Shown in pieces: positions 43,278 through 52,618 of a DNA stretch of 59,692 nt. The notes under the pieces were generated by a model. It was not told the DNA's origin. It did no database searches and saw only the letters and a list, made by a program, of their open reading frames with translations. The stretch is from Acidobacteriota bacterium (GTDB lineage: Bacteria; Acidobacteriota; Terriglobia; Acidiferrales; UBA7541): positions 1 to 59,692 of the forward strand of contig JABCZK010000028.1 of NCBI GenBank assembly GCA_013289695.1. The letters run 5' to 3'. The position numbers and the translations under genes were made by a program. Every line of letters begins with the position of its first letter. Position 1 is the stretch's first letter.

Positions 43278-43434
43278 GCCGTTCGTGAGTGGTTGCGCTG
43301 CGCCGCTGCACCCTTTGAGCGGCGCGCTGACAATATCCTATTCAGCATGCCCTTTCACTCTGGCGCAAATGTCGTAGAATGGCGGCAGCTTTCGGGCTTT
43401 CTCGACCATTCACGCTCAGACTTGTAGAGGCCAA

Positions 43435-45279
43435 ATGACCGACGACGTCACTGGCGCGCGTAAAGGCGACTACTTGATCCTCGGCACTCTCGGCGCCGGA
43501 GGAATGGGCAAGGTCTACAAAGTCCGCAACACGCTTTCCGACCGCATCGAAGCCATGAAAGTTCTGTTGCCCGATCTATCCGAGCAGCAGGAACTCGCGG
43601 ATCGTTTCTTGCGCGAGATCAAGGTTCTCGCCAGTCTGCATCATCCCAACATCGCCGAGCTGCGCACCGCGCTTACCATCGGCAATCAACTCGTGATGAT
43701 CATGGAGTACGTCGAAGGCACGACGCTCGCCTCCCGCCTGCAACAAGGCGACATGCGCTACGCGGACGCGCTCGTCTGCTTCGATCAGGTGCTCGCCGCG
43801 CTCTCCTGCGCGCACGCGCAAAGAGTCGTGCATCGCGACATCAAGCCTGCCAACATCATGCTCGCTCCCTACGGCATCGTTAAGTTAATGGACTTTGGCA
43901 TCGCGCGTTCCGCTAACGATATGGGTCTCACCATGACCGGCACGACGCTCGGCTCGGTCGCGTACATGTCGCCCGAACAAGTTCGCTGCGAACCGCTCGA
44001 TGGCCGCTCCGATCTTTATTCCGTGGGCGTCTCGTTGTACGAGACCATCACCGGCCAGCGTCCCTACGTGAGCGACAACAATTTCGAAGTGATGCAAGCG
44101 CATCTGCAAGTGCCTGCGACCCCGCCGATTGACTTGAAGCCGGATATTCCGCCAGGCCTCAACCAGCTGATCCTCATGGCCATGGCCAAGAATCCGGCGC
44201 AACGATTCCAGACGGCTGAGGCGATGCGCGGCGCGCTGCGCAGCGTCGCGCCGGCGCTGGGCGAACCAACTCCTTTTGCGATGGAGATTCCCGAGTCAAC
44301 GCTCGACATGTCCGCGCAGCAGACGCCCTACCCGGCAAGGCCCCGCACTCCGCGTTCAGTGACCGCTCGGCCTGTCGCGCAGCAGCCGATCACGGCGCGC
44401 CCGGTCACGGCGCGTCCAGTTACCGCTCGTCCGATTCCGGCGCAGCCTGTTGCGGCTCCACCGCTTGCGGCCGCTCATCCGCCGCTTGCGCCTACCATTC
44501 CGCTTTCCGGCTCGGCGCACCAGTATGCGCAGCCGCACGTCTCCGTGGCAGCGGTCACGCCGACGCAAGCGAGCGCCGGCAATCGCCGCGGAGTCTACAT
44601 CGCACTCAGCGCGGTCGTCGTGCTCGCGGTGTTAGTTGCTGCGGGGTTCGGAGCGAAGCGCTGGTTGGGTTTGCACCGGTCCGAGGACTCGACTACTGCG
44701 CCTGCGGACAATCCAGCTCCTGCTGCGCCAGCGCCCGCTGCGGATCGGACCGCTTCGTCGGTGATGCCCGCGGCGCAATCGATTCCCGCGGCGGATACAA
44801 CTCGCAAATCGGCAATTGATGCGGGAACGAAACGGCACGCTACTGCGCCGCAGGTCGCACAGAATCCATCGCCGCCGCAGCAGGACGTGCCGCGGCCAGC
44901 CGCGCCCCAACCAAGCACGCCACAGCAAAGCGTGGCACAGCAACCACCACCGGCAGCGCAGCAAGGGTCACCTGCACAACCGGACCATCGCGCGGCGGAA
45001 CAATCCGCGCGGAAGACTGTGGCATCCGTAGCGCAGCTCGCGGCTCTGGAGCGCGAGGAGTTCGACGAGCTTTCCGCGCGCGACAACTCCGTGAACGCGC
45101 GCATCGCGGCGCTGCCGCAGCAGCCTGGCGTGGACGTCGCTGCGTCGCAGCAGAACGCGCGCAACGATCTGGCGCTGGCGCAACGCGCGCTGAAAAATGG
45201 CGATGTGCAAAACGCGCAGAAATACATGGAACAAGCGGACACGGAATTAAACAAGCTGGAAAAATCTCTCGGCCACTGA
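43435..45279 (+). CDS. transmembrane Ser/Thr protein kinase (PknB-type)
   Basis: 614 residues. The kinase domain spans about 12-275: glycine loop LGAGGMGKVYKV, Lys42 in AMKVL, catalytic loop HRDIKPANI (Asp135), DFG at 153-155, activation segment SVAYMSPEQ. A Pro/Ala-rich juxtamembrane linker with tandem PITARPVTARPVTARP repeats runs to about 380. One membrane helix (about 386-408, YIALSAVVVLAVLVAAGFGA) leads to an extracytoplasmic Ala/Pro/Gln-rich region. The last 75 residues are helical (VAQLAALEREEFDEL … YMEQADTELNKLEKSLG). No PASTA repeats are present. It senses an unknown signal. The insertion sequence ends 175 bases upstream. Confidence 0.93.
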   Translation: MTDDVTGARKGDYLILGTLGAGGMGKVYKVRNTLSDRIEAMKVLLPDLSEQQELADRFLREIKVLASLHHPNIAELRTALTIGNQLVMIMEYVEGTTLASRLQQGDMRYADALVCFDQVLAALSCAHAQRVVHRDIKPANIMLAPYGIVKLMDFGIARSANDMGLTMTGTTLGSVAYMSPEQVRCEPLDGRSDLYSVGVSLYETITGQRPYVSDNNFEVMQAHLQVPATPPIDLKPDIPPGLNQLILMAMAKNPAQRFQTAEAMRGALRSVAPALGEPTPFAMEIPESTLDMSAQQTPYPARPRTPRSVTARPVAQQPITARPVTARPVTARPIPAQPVAAPPLAAAHPPLAPTIPLSGSAHQYAQPHVSVAAVTPTQASAGNRRGVYIALSAVVVLAVLVAAGFGAKRWLGLHRSEDSTTAPADNPAPAAPAPAADRTASSVMPAAQSIPAADTTRKSAIDAGTKRHATAPQVAQNPSPPQQDVPRPAAPQPSTPQQSVAQQPPPAAQQGSPAQPDHRAAEQSARKTVASVAQLAALEREEFDELSARDNSVNARIAALPQQPGVDVAASQQNARNDLALAQRALKNGDVQNAQKYMEQADTELNKLEKSLGH

Positions 45280-45343
45280 CTTGATTCGCGGTGCGCGCCG
45301 CGAAAAAAATCGGCGACGAGACTTGAGAAGAAATCTTCTTGCG

Positions 45344-47056
45344 CTACTGCTTGGAAACGTTGACGAAATAAAGGTCCGTGGCCACGTCGAATTCATTTTT
45401 CTGCAGCGGGGTCTTCAGCGTCTGCCAGTAAGTTGTGGGCTGAATAATTTGCCAGTCGGTTTTCTTTCCCACGCGAATGGGCATGGCGAAGTCCGGCTCG
45501 TCCGCCTGCCAGCGATAGTCCACCGTGCCGTCCGCTTCGTTGAATCTCAGCTCGAGCGTGGGAATCGCGGTGTGGCGCAGGTACTGATCGAAGAGAGGAG
45601 TGAGATTCATCGCGGTCTGCTGGTTGAAATACTGCACGACGTCTTCGGTCATGATGTTCTGATATTTAAAATGCTGGTAGAAATCGTGGATCAGCGCCCA
45701 CCAGCGGGCATCGTCGTTCATCACGCTGCGCAGAGTGTTCAGGAATAGCGCGCCCTTGAAATACATGTCCTGTGGCGGAGTGGCGGCGATGCCGCGCTCG
45801 GCGATGATCGGCTCGCGATTCTGCACCTTTGATTTGTAACCGTTGACGTACTTGATCGCGTCTTCGTGCCCGAAGGTGTATTCGACGTAGAGAACTTCCA
45901 GATACGTGGTCCAACCTTCGTGAATCCACATATCCGAACGGTCCGCGGCGGATACGCTGTTGCCAAACCATTCGTGCCCGCTCTCGTGAATGATGATGAA
46001 ATCGAATTTCGGGCTGACGCCGACGCCGGTCCAGTCGCGTCCCAGGTAACCGTTGGTGAAATGGTTGCCGTAGGTGACCGCGCTCTGATGCTCCATGCCA
46101 GAGTAGGGCACTTCGACCAGCTTGTAGCCGTCTTTCTGGAAGGGATACTCGCCGAAATAATGTTGGTAGGCCTCGATCATTCCTTTGGCCTGCACGAATT
46201 GTTTTTTGGCTTTGTCCAGATCTTCGGGCAGCGCGTAGAAATCCAGCGGCAGGTCGCCGAGCTGATCTGAAAAGTGCACGTAGTTGCCGATGTTCAGCGA
46301 TACGTCGTAATTGTTGATGGGATATTGCACCAGCCACTCCCAGCGCGTGTAGCCGTCGCCCAGATCGGTCTTGCCCATGAATTTTCCGTTGGAAACGTCC
46401 ACCAGTCCGTTGGGAATCGCGACGCTGATCTGCATGTTCTCGACTTCATCGCGCCACTGATCTTTGTTGGGCCACCAGACGCTGGCGCCGATGTCTTCGC
46501 ACGCGGTGTAAATCCACGGATGGCCGGCGGGATCTTTGCCGAATGTGAAGCCGCCGAATCGCGCGGTCTGCAGCGGATGCCCGGAATAATAAAAATCGAT
46601 CGTGTATTCCTGCCCGGCATGCAGTGTTTCGGGAAAGTCCACGAACACGGCGCCGGAATCGCGGAAGTATTGGAGGGTGGTCGCGTCGAACAGAATCTTG
46701 TCCACGTTGAGCGCCGGATGCAGGTCGAGTTGGATGCGCGTGCCGTCGGCAAGCATCTTGAAGCGGATGGAATTCTTGCCGCTGATCGATTGCTGCTCGG
46801 GATCAACGCGGATATCGAGATGGTAGGACAGCAGATCGTTGTTGACGCGATACGGACCGTAGGCACCGCGCAAAATATCCGCGCGCGTCGGAGCGGCTGG
46901 CGCTAGCGGTGTTGCGGATGCGGGCGGTCGTTGCCAGGCTGGCGAAAAAGCGGAAGAGGGGTTCTGTAAGGCTGCGTGACCGGAGGTGGAGGCAGCCACA
47001 AACGACAGAAGCACGGCAACTTGCGCCAAGCGTCTGCTGAAATTTGATCCGAACAT
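45344..47056 (-). CDS. M1 family zinc metallopeptidase
   Basis: About 570 residues from ATG 47056, with a signal peptide (RRLAQVAVLLSFVAASTSGHA). The N-terminal beta-saddle (YHLDIRVDPEQQSISGKNSIRF) is followed by the catalytic domain: HESGHEWFGN (HExxH, near 357-361) and the third zinc ligand Glu in MWIHEGWTTYLE, 18 residues on. The exopeptidase GxMEN motif is represented by SGMEHQSAV, so an N-terminal peptidase activity is plausible but the Asn is His. The C-terminal part is helical and short, with a final beta region. It is periplasmic or secreted. A 74-codon upstream extension is not family-like. Confidence 0.92.
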   Translation of the reverse strand: MFGSNFSRRLAQVAVLLSFVAASTSGHAALQNPSSAFSPAWQRPPASATPLAPAAPTRADILRGAYGPYRVNNDLLSYHLDIRVDPEQQSISGKNSIRFKMLADGTRIQLDLHPALNVDKILFDATTLQYFRDSGAVFVDFPETLHAGQEYTIDFYYSGHPLQTARFGGFTFGKDPAGHPWIYTACEDIGASVWWPNKDQWRDEVENMQISVAIPNGLVDVSNGKFMGKTDLGDGYTRWEWLVQYPINNYDVSLNIGNYVHFSDQLGDLPLDFYALPEDLDKAKKQFVQAKGMIEAYQHYFGEYPFQKDGYKLVEVPYSGMEHQSAVTYGNHFTNGYLGRDWTGVGVSPKFDFIIIHESGHEWFGNSVSAADRSDMWIHEGWTTYLEVLYVEYTFGHEDAIKYVNGYKSKVQNREPIIAERGIAATPPQDMYFKGALFLNTLRSVMNDDARWWALIHDFYQHFKYQNIMTEDVVQYFNQQTAMNLTPLFDQYLRHTAIPTLELRFNEADGTVDYRWQADEPDFAMPIRVGKKTDWQIIQPTTYWQTLKTPLQKNEFDVATDLYFVNVSKQ

Positions 47057-47600
47057 CCCGTGAGATCTCCGATGGGCAGGTGTGCCAAGTGACAGCAGAA
47101 AAATAACACGCGGCGAGTTGTGAAACCAGCGCGGCGGTCGCGCCGAAAAGGCCTTATTACCGGGCTTAGAATGGCATGCCATTGTTTTTTTCTGTGAGTT
47201 AAGGACGTTTTTAATGCCGCCTACCTGGATTCGAAATGCTCGAGTGGCGATATGCGATTGGCGATTCGTGCCGCGCAAACATGCGTTTCTCAGCCGATTA
47301 GAAATGGCGCCCTCCTTTTGCTTTCAGCAATTTAGGGCGATTTCGAATCGCAGCGGAGTCGATTAGAACAAGTGACGAGTGATCGGTGCAAAGCGATGAA
47401 AGAAGCGGAGCGCTTTCGTCGTGTTGTTGACGCGGGCCTCTCTTAGAGTGAGCGATCCGGGCGCGCCGGTGGCTGGCGTTCAGGCGAATCGCCACGGGAC
47501 CCCGGCAGCTGTGACGCGAATTTGTGTCCGGTTTCATATTTTAGTGTCCGTATGACGTTAACACGCGGGGGTACGCGGAGACAGCTGCACGATCGGACAG
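47057..47600. other. intergenic region
   Basis: About 540 bases with no supported gene, between the peptidase start and a terminator. GTGTCCG occurs twice at about 47525-47552 on either side of an AT-rich spacer, a pattern reminiscent of a decayed insertion-sequence end. I could not match it to a known element. Confidence 0.35.
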
Positions 47601-47632
47601 AAAGGGCGGGCCGGGGGAACCCGCCCTTTTTT
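47601..47632. terminator. bidirectional terminator hairpin
   Basis: AAAGGGCGGG, a 10-base loop, then CCCGCCCTTTTTT. It lies 19 bases beyond the stop of the minus-strand gene at 47651, for which the tail is CCCGCCCTTTCTG. On the plus strand it ends in six T residues. Confidence 0.75.
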
Positions 47633-47650
47633 GTGGCTTCGATGTTCCGG

Positions 47651-48316
47651 CTAAAACAGCAGCTTCAATGCGAATTGAATCTGCCGCGCAGAACCGAAGT
47701 CACCCGCGGGGAATCGCATGCTGAGAATCTTGCCGAACGCGGAGCTGGTTACCGTGTTGCTGGGATCGCCCAAGTTGGGATGGTTGAAAACGTCGAACAA
47801 CTCGGTACGGAATTGCAAGTTGAGCCGTTCCATGATTTTCGTGTTCTTGACGATGGAGAAGTCGGTATTGACGAAATCCGGACCAGGCAGCGAATCGCGT
47901 CCGGCGCTTCCGGGATGACAGCTACCGGGAACGATGGGATAGACGCTGTTCCCGGGGGTCCCCGGAGTCGTGTTCTCGGGGGTGGGGCTGAACGTACCAG
48001 GAACCTCATACGTGGGATTCGTTGCATCGGCACGGTCTGGAATCGCCGGGGGTGCACCAGTGAACGGTGCGGCGAACGGCTCGCACAGCAGCGTGTTGCT
48101 ATAGAACTGGGCAGATCGACCCGTGCCGGAAACGGCTCGGAGTTGATCGGGCCGCACGGTGAGTGAGGAGCCCGGAGCCGGGCCAATAATCAGCAGCGGC
48201 GTAATCGGATTCTGTGCATGCGCGGCTGGCGAGAGAGAGACCGACAGGATAAATAGTAGAATAATCATAGCGATCAAGGCCGATGGAAAGACACCGCGTG
48301 CGATCTGAGAGTTCAT
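47651..48316 (-). CDS. stub TonB-dependent receptor: signal peptide plus C-terminal barrel strands
   Basis: 221 residues. The signal peptide (ALIAMIILLFILSVSLSPAAHAQ) is intact. The last 95 residues, starting GRDSLPGPDFVNTDFSIVKN and including RLNLQFRTELFDVFNHPNLG and the terminal LKLLF, correspond to the final strands of the Oar-like receptors in this window (compare GRDALRGPSFKQWDFAIYKN near the end of the 13490 receptor). The carboxypeptidase-like domain, plug and most of the barrel are absent. It is therefore an in-frame internally deleted relative or a degraded gene. The frame is intact, and a terminator follows. Transport function is very unlikely. Confidence 0.7.
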   Translation of the reverse strand: MNSQIARGVFPSALIAMIILLFILSVSLSPAAHAQNPITPLLIIGPAPGSSLTVRPDQLRAVSGTGRSAQFYSNTLLCEPFAAPFTGAPPAIPDRADATNPTYEVPGTFSPTPENTTPGTPGNSVYPIVPGSCHPGSAGRDSLPGPDFVNTDFSIVKNTKIMERLNLQFRTELFDVFNHPNLGDPSNTVTSSAFGKILSMRFPAGDFGSARQIQFALKLLF

Positions 48317-48893
48317 CGCTGCTCCTGGTTTTGAGAGACGAAGTGGGATCGAGCTAGCGTTCGGGAATCAGGGAAAGCTTTGACACTCGCGCCGATGAGC
48401 CTTGCCGCAGCTGATTACACTGGGAAACTCGCCCAACATCCTCCGTTCCACCGACTAGACGTACACACCCGTACAGGCGCACTGGGGATGCGCCGAACTC
48501 GCTGATGTGTCGCTTGGCAATTTCATCGCCATGTTCACTGGAACGTAGCGTTATAGGCAAGTGACTGTCCTAACGAAATCTACGGAGAGTAGAGCTCGGT
48601 GAGAAGAATTTGTAGGTTACAGTGCATACAAATATTCGTATTCGCATTCCAATTCCTGGAACCCTGGGGATTTCCACATGTCCCCGAAAGTGCGTGAGGC
48701 GCGGCGAAGAGTAGCCCGCTAGGGCATTGCTTCTGACCGCGTAAAGTGTTTCCCCGATGGTCCTCGCATTTGGAATCGGCAATACTGCGCCGGCTTAGAA
48801 AGCTCGCGACGGGAGGATTTGCGCGGCGCGTGAGCGTGAGCGAGAGCGAGAACCTTTGTGACGCGGGCCTTGGCGCCCCAAGCGAGGATCGAG
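48317..48893. other. intergenic region
   Basis: About 575 bases with no supported gene. Short frames on both strands here lack family features. A simple GTGAGC/GAGAGC repeat occurs at 48827-48852 just before the small membrane protein gene. It must contain the divergent promoters of the stub receptor and the small membrane protein genes. Confidence 0.35.
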
Positions 48894-49046
48894 ATGCGCA
48901 CCATCCTGTTGATAATTCTTGTCGTGCTGATTCTGGGAGCGCTGCCCACGTGGCCGTATAGCTCGGGCTGGGGCTACTACCCGAGCGGCGGATTGGGGCT
49001 GATTTTATTGATCTTATTGATCCTGGCGGTGCTGGGCAAATTGTGA
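48894..49046 (+). CDS. DUF3309 family small membrane protein
   Basis: A 50-residue protein counted from ATG 48894 (GAGGAT upstream). It consists of a hydrophobic helix (TILLIILVVLILGALPTWPY), the invariant GWGYYPSGGLG loop and a second hydrophobic helix (LILLILLILAVLGKL). This is the full pattern of the DUF3309 family, widespread in soil proteobacteria and acidobacteria and of unknown function. A longer frame from 48858 adds 12 residues not seen in the family. The next gene starts 9 bases later. Confidence 0.85.
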   Translation: MRTILLIILVVLILGALPTWPYSSGWGYYPSGGLGLILLILLILAVLGKL

Positions 49047-49055
49047 GGCGGAAGT

Positions 49056-49418
49056 ATGAATCGTCCATCGGGTGAGAGAGTCGTCGCGGTGCTTACGTTT
49101 TCTGGTGCGATGATCCTAGCGCTAGGGTCATTGGGGTTTTTTCTGGTTAGCATCTTGGCGGCGACAGGAGACGAACGAGGAGAGCCGGTGTCGGTGGTGA
49201 TCGCGGGAATGGCGGTGGCGGGCGGTTTCCTGTTGCTGATACTGGCGGGAGTGACCGGGTGGGTGGCCATGAACGTTGGAGGATTGCGGGAATGGGCGCG
49301 GACGGCGTCTATCTCTGTGGCGGCGATGGCCGCGAGCGTGGAACGAAAATGGCGCAGCGGCTCGATCGCAGCGCGTCATTTTAGAAGCTGGAAGAGTTTT
49401 TCGCGCGGCGAGAACTAA
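49056..49418 (+). CDS. small two-helix membrane protein, unknown
   Basis: A 120-residue protein with two hydrophobic segments (about 9-35, VVAVLTFSGAMILALGSLGF, and about 46-72, VVIAGMAVAGGFLLLILAGV) and a basic cytosolic tail (VERKWRSGSIAARHFRSWKSF). GAGGCGGAAG precedes ATG 49056. It is probably cotranscribed with the DUF3309 gene just upstream. No family is recognised. It is convergent with the RND operon. Confidence 0.65.
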   Translation: MNRPSGERVVAVLTFSGAMILALGSLGFFLVSILAATGDERGEPVSVVIAGMAVAGGFLLLILAGVTGWVAMNVGGLREWARTASISVAAMAASVERKWRSGSIAARHFRSWKSFSRGEN

Positions 49419-49504
49419 CAATTCAATTGTGCGCCGCGGCGGTATGCTGAAGAGTTGAGCTGTGTTCGTGCGAAGGATTTACACCCACCGTGTGCTGCCT
49501 GCGA

Positions 49505-52500
49505 TTAGTCTGCTTCGCTGGGAGTTGGGCTAATCCGATGCTCAACGGTGTCGCGCTGCTTTCCCTGCAGGCGTAGCCGCAGGCGGTCGAACTCCAGATA
49601 GACAACCGGGGTGGTGTAGAGCGTGAGCATCTGACTGAGGATGAGTCCTCCGACAATCGTGATGCCCAGAGGGCGGCGGAGTTCGTAGCCGGTACCTGTC
49701 CCGAGAGCTAGCGGTAGCGCGCCTAATAGCGCAGCCATCGTGGTCATCAGGATCGGCCGGAAGCGCAACATGCACGCTTCGAAAATCGCGTCGCGCGTGC
49801 TCTTTCCTTCCTCGCGCTCTGCCTGCAGAGCGAAATCAATCATCATGATGGCGTTTTTCTTCACGATTCCGATCAGCAGCACAATGCCGATGATCGAGAT
49901 GATGTTCAGATCCTGTTTAAAGAGCATGAGTGCGAGCATCGCGCCAACGCTGGCCGAGGGCAGAGTCGAGATGATCGTCAACGGATGGACGAGGCTTTCG
50001 TACAAGATGCCGAGAACGATATAGACCGCAAACAGCGCCGTCATGATCAGCACGGGCTCTGTGCCTAAAGATTGCTGATACGCCTCGAGCGTGCCGGCAT
50101 AAAAACCTTGCAGCGTGGATGGCGCGCCGAGCCGCTTTTGCATCTGGCTGATAGCTTGCGTGGCGTCGCTCATGGAGACGTTGGGCGCGAGGTTGAAGGA
50201 TACGGTGACGGAAGGAAACAGGCCGGTGTGATTGATGGAAAGCGGCGTGGTGTTGGCCTGCCCTTTGGCTACGGTCAGTAGCGGGATGTTACGTCCCCTA
50301 GCGCTTTGCAGGTAGATGTCTTTCAGGCCTTCCGGGGTTTGCCAATACTGCGGCGCAACTTCCAGCACGACGTAGTACTGATTTAGCTGCGTGTAAATGA
50401 TGGAGACTTCCGACTGGCCGAACGCGCTGTACAACGCCGAATCGAGCGACTGCGCGGTAAATCCGAGCTTCGCGGCGGTGATGCGATCGTAGTTCAAAAG
50501 CTCATCCAAGCCGCCATTTTGCTGGTCGGAGCTGACGTCTTGCAGGCCGGGCAGTTTCTGCATCGCGGCCAAAAGAATCGGCGCCCACTTGGAAAGCTCC
50601 TGAACGTTGTCCGATTGAATCGTGTACTGATAGAGTGCGTTGCTGGAGCGGCCGCCGATGCGCAGATCCTGCACCGCCTGCAGGAACGCGGAAGCGACGG
50701 GCAACGCGTTTAATTTGGGACGCAGGCGGTTAATGATGTCGGCGGCACTGACTTTGCGCTCCGCGAGCGGCTTGAGCGCGATAAACGAGGAGCCGGTGTT
50801 GGTCGCGCCACCGCCGCCAGTGAACGCAATTACGTTCGCCACGGCGGGATCATTTTTGATCACGGCGCCGATTTTCTGAATGGAAGTGTTCATCGCCGCG
50901 AAGGACGCATCCTGCGGCCCTCGTACCGATCCGGAGAGCGCCCCGGTATCCTGCTGCGGGAAAAAACCTTTGGGAATCTTGATGATCAGGACCACGTTGA
51001 GCGCGATGGTGATGAAGAGCACGATCATCGTGAGCGCCGGATTGTCCAGCACCCAAGTCAGCGTCCGGCGATACAAGGACAGGACCCAATCAAAGAACTT
51101 CTCACTGGCGTTATAGATGCGCCCGTGTTTTGCATGGCGTTCGTCCCGCAGCAGGTAGGCGCACATCATTGGCGTGGTGGTGAGCGAGATGATCATGGAT
51201 ACGACGATCGCCGTAGAAAGCGTGATCGCGAACTCCCGGAAGAGGCGGCCCACGATTCCGCCCATCATCAGCAGCGGAATAAAAACGGCGATGAGCGAAA
51301 TGCTGATGGAGAGGACCGTAAATCCGATTTCCTCCGCGCCCTTTAGCGCCGCGGCAAAAGGTTGCAGGCCGTTTTCCAGGTGACGCGCGACGTTTTCCAT
51401 CACCACGATGGCGTCGTCCACGACGAATCCGGTGGAAATGGTCAGAGCCATCAGCGAAAGATTGTCAATGCTGAATCCGAACAGATACATCACCGCGCAG
51501 GTGCCGATCAGCGAGACCGGGACAGCCACGGCGGGAATTAATATGGCGCGGACGTTGCGCAGAAAGACGAAGACGACGAGGATCACGAGAACGATCGAAA
51601 TCAGCAACGTCCTTTCGACGTCGCCGACGGATGCGCGGATCGTGGTGGTGCGGTCGAGAACCATGGTGATATCAATGCCCAGCGGAATGGACGCCTTGAT
51701 AAACGGAAGCTGCGTGACCACGCGATCCACGGTGGCGATGATGTTGGCGCCGGGCTGGCGAAAGATGATGACGGTGATGGCGCGCTTGCCGTTGAGATAG
51801 CCAGCCGCACGGACGTTTTGCACCGAGTCAATCACTTGCGCGACATCGGAAAGGTGCACGGCGGCGCCATTCTTATAGCCGACGATGAGCGGCTTGTAGT
51901 CGACTGCCTTGGAGATTTGGTCGTTGGCCAGAATGTCTGCAGTCACAACGCCATCAGATATTTGGCCCTTGGCCAGATCGGAATTTTGCAGGCTCAGCAC
52001 GGATTGCAAATTCGAGAGGGTGAGCCCATAGCTGGCCAGCTGCGTGGGATTTGCCTCTACGCGCACGGAGGGCAACGCACCGCCTCCGACGCTGACCTGG
52101 CCTACGCCCTGTATCTGCGAGAGTTTTTGCATGATGACGGTGGAGGCCGTGTCATACACGCTCTCGGGACCGTATTTATCCGAGGTGAGGCCGAGGATCA
52201 TGATCGGGGCGTCGGCGGGATTGACTTTGCGATAGGTGGGATTCGACGGCAGGTTCGCGGGCAAATACGTTCGCGCGGCATTGATGGCGGCCTCGACGTC
52301 GCGCGCCGCGCCGTCAATATCGCGACTGAGATCAAACTGAATGGTGATGGAGGTGCTGCCGAGCGTGCTGGTAGAAGTCATCTCCGTGACGCCCGCAATG
52401 TGGCCGAATTGACGTTCGAGCGGAGTGGCGACCGAGGAGGCCATGATCTCGGCGCTGCCTCCTGGCAAGCCTCCACTCACTGAAATAGTTGGAAAGTCAA

Positions 52501-52618
52501 CTTCGGGCAGCGGCGAAACCGGGAGCACCTCGAATGCAACCGCTCCTGCTAGAGCAATGGCGAGGGTGAGCAGCGTTGTGGCGACCGGCCGGTGAATGAA
52601 GGGCGCGGAGATGTTCAT
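49505..52618 (-). CDS. RND multidrug efflux permease (MdtC/MuxC-like)
   Basis: 1037 residues, the normal length for an inner-membrane HAE1-type permease. The N-terminus is MNISAPFIHRPVATTLLTLA with PLPEVDFPTISVSGGLPGGSAEIMASSVATPLERQFG, a strong family signature. TM4 carries STGFVVDDAIVVMENV with the proton-relay aspartates. Two large periplasmic loops and twelve membrane helices are as expected. It is the last gene of a three-gene operon: its ATG overlaps the stop of the preceding permease by 4 bases. In MdtABC/MuxABC systems two different permeases form a heterotrimer. It expels lipophilic compounds using proton motive force; substrate unknown. Confidence 0.94.
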   Translation of the reverse strand: MNISAPFIHRPVATTLLTLAIALAGAVAFEVLPVSPLPEVDFPTISVSGGLPGGSAEIMASSVATPLERQFGHIAGVTEMTSTSTLGSTSITIQFDLSRDIDGAARDVEAAINAARTYLPANLPSNPTYRKVNPADAPIMILGLTSDKYGPESVYDTASTVIMQKLSQIQGVGQVSVGGGALPSVRVEANPTQLASYGLTLSNLQSVLSLQNSDLAKGQISDGVVTADILANDQISKAVDYKPLIVGYKNGAAVHLSDVAQVIDSVQNVRAAGYLNGKRAITVIIFRQPGANIIATVDRVVTQLPFIKASIPLGIDITMVLDRTTTIRASVGDVERTLLISIVLVILVVFVFLRNVRAILIPAVAVPVSLIGTCAVMYLFGFSIDNLSLMALTISTGFVVDDAIVVMENVARHLENGLQPFAAALKGAEEIGFTVLSISISLIAVFIPLLMMGGIVGRLFREFAITLSTAIVVSMIISLTTTPMMCAYLLRDERHAKHGRIYNASEKFFDWVLSLYRRTLTWVLDNPALTMIVLFITIALNVVLIIKIPKGFFPQQDTGALSGSVRGPQDASFAAMNTSIQKIGAVIKNDPAVANVIAFTGGGGATNTGSSFIALKPLAERKVSAADIINRLRPKLNALPVASAFLQAVQDLRIGGRSSNALYQYTIQSDNVQELSKWAPILLAAMQKLPGLQDVSSDQQNGGLDELLNYDRITAAKLGFTAQSLDSALYSAFGQSEVSIIYTQLNQYYVVLEVAPQYWQTPEGLKDIYLQSARGRNIPLLTVAKGQANTTPLSINHTGLFPSVTVSFNLAPNVSMSDATQAISQMQKRLGAPSTLQGFYAGTLEAYQQSLGTEPVLIMTALFAVYIVLGILYESLVHPLTIISTLPSASVGAMLALMLFKQDLNIISIIGIVLLIGIVKKNAIMMIDFALQAEREEGKSTRDAIFEACMLRFRPILMTTMAALLGALPLALGTGTGYELRRPLGITIVGGLILSQMLTLYTTPVVYLEFDRLRLRLQGKQRDTVEHRISPTPSEAD

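Noticed and set aside
41400..43400. dif-like site next to the ISNCY element, as reported for some IS1202 relatives
   Set aside because: I looked for a dif-like imperfect palindrome at both flanks and found none convincing.
45289..45313. TTCGCGG…CCGCGAA inverted repeat as a terminator
   Set aside because: The A-run lies after the stem on the plus strand, and on the minus strand the T-run precedes the stem, so it has the wrong geometry for termination in either direction.
47440..47530. Possible riboswitch or structured leader
   Set aside because: GC-rich pairs are present, but no conserved box of a known riboswitch class could be matched and no gene follows in a sensible position.
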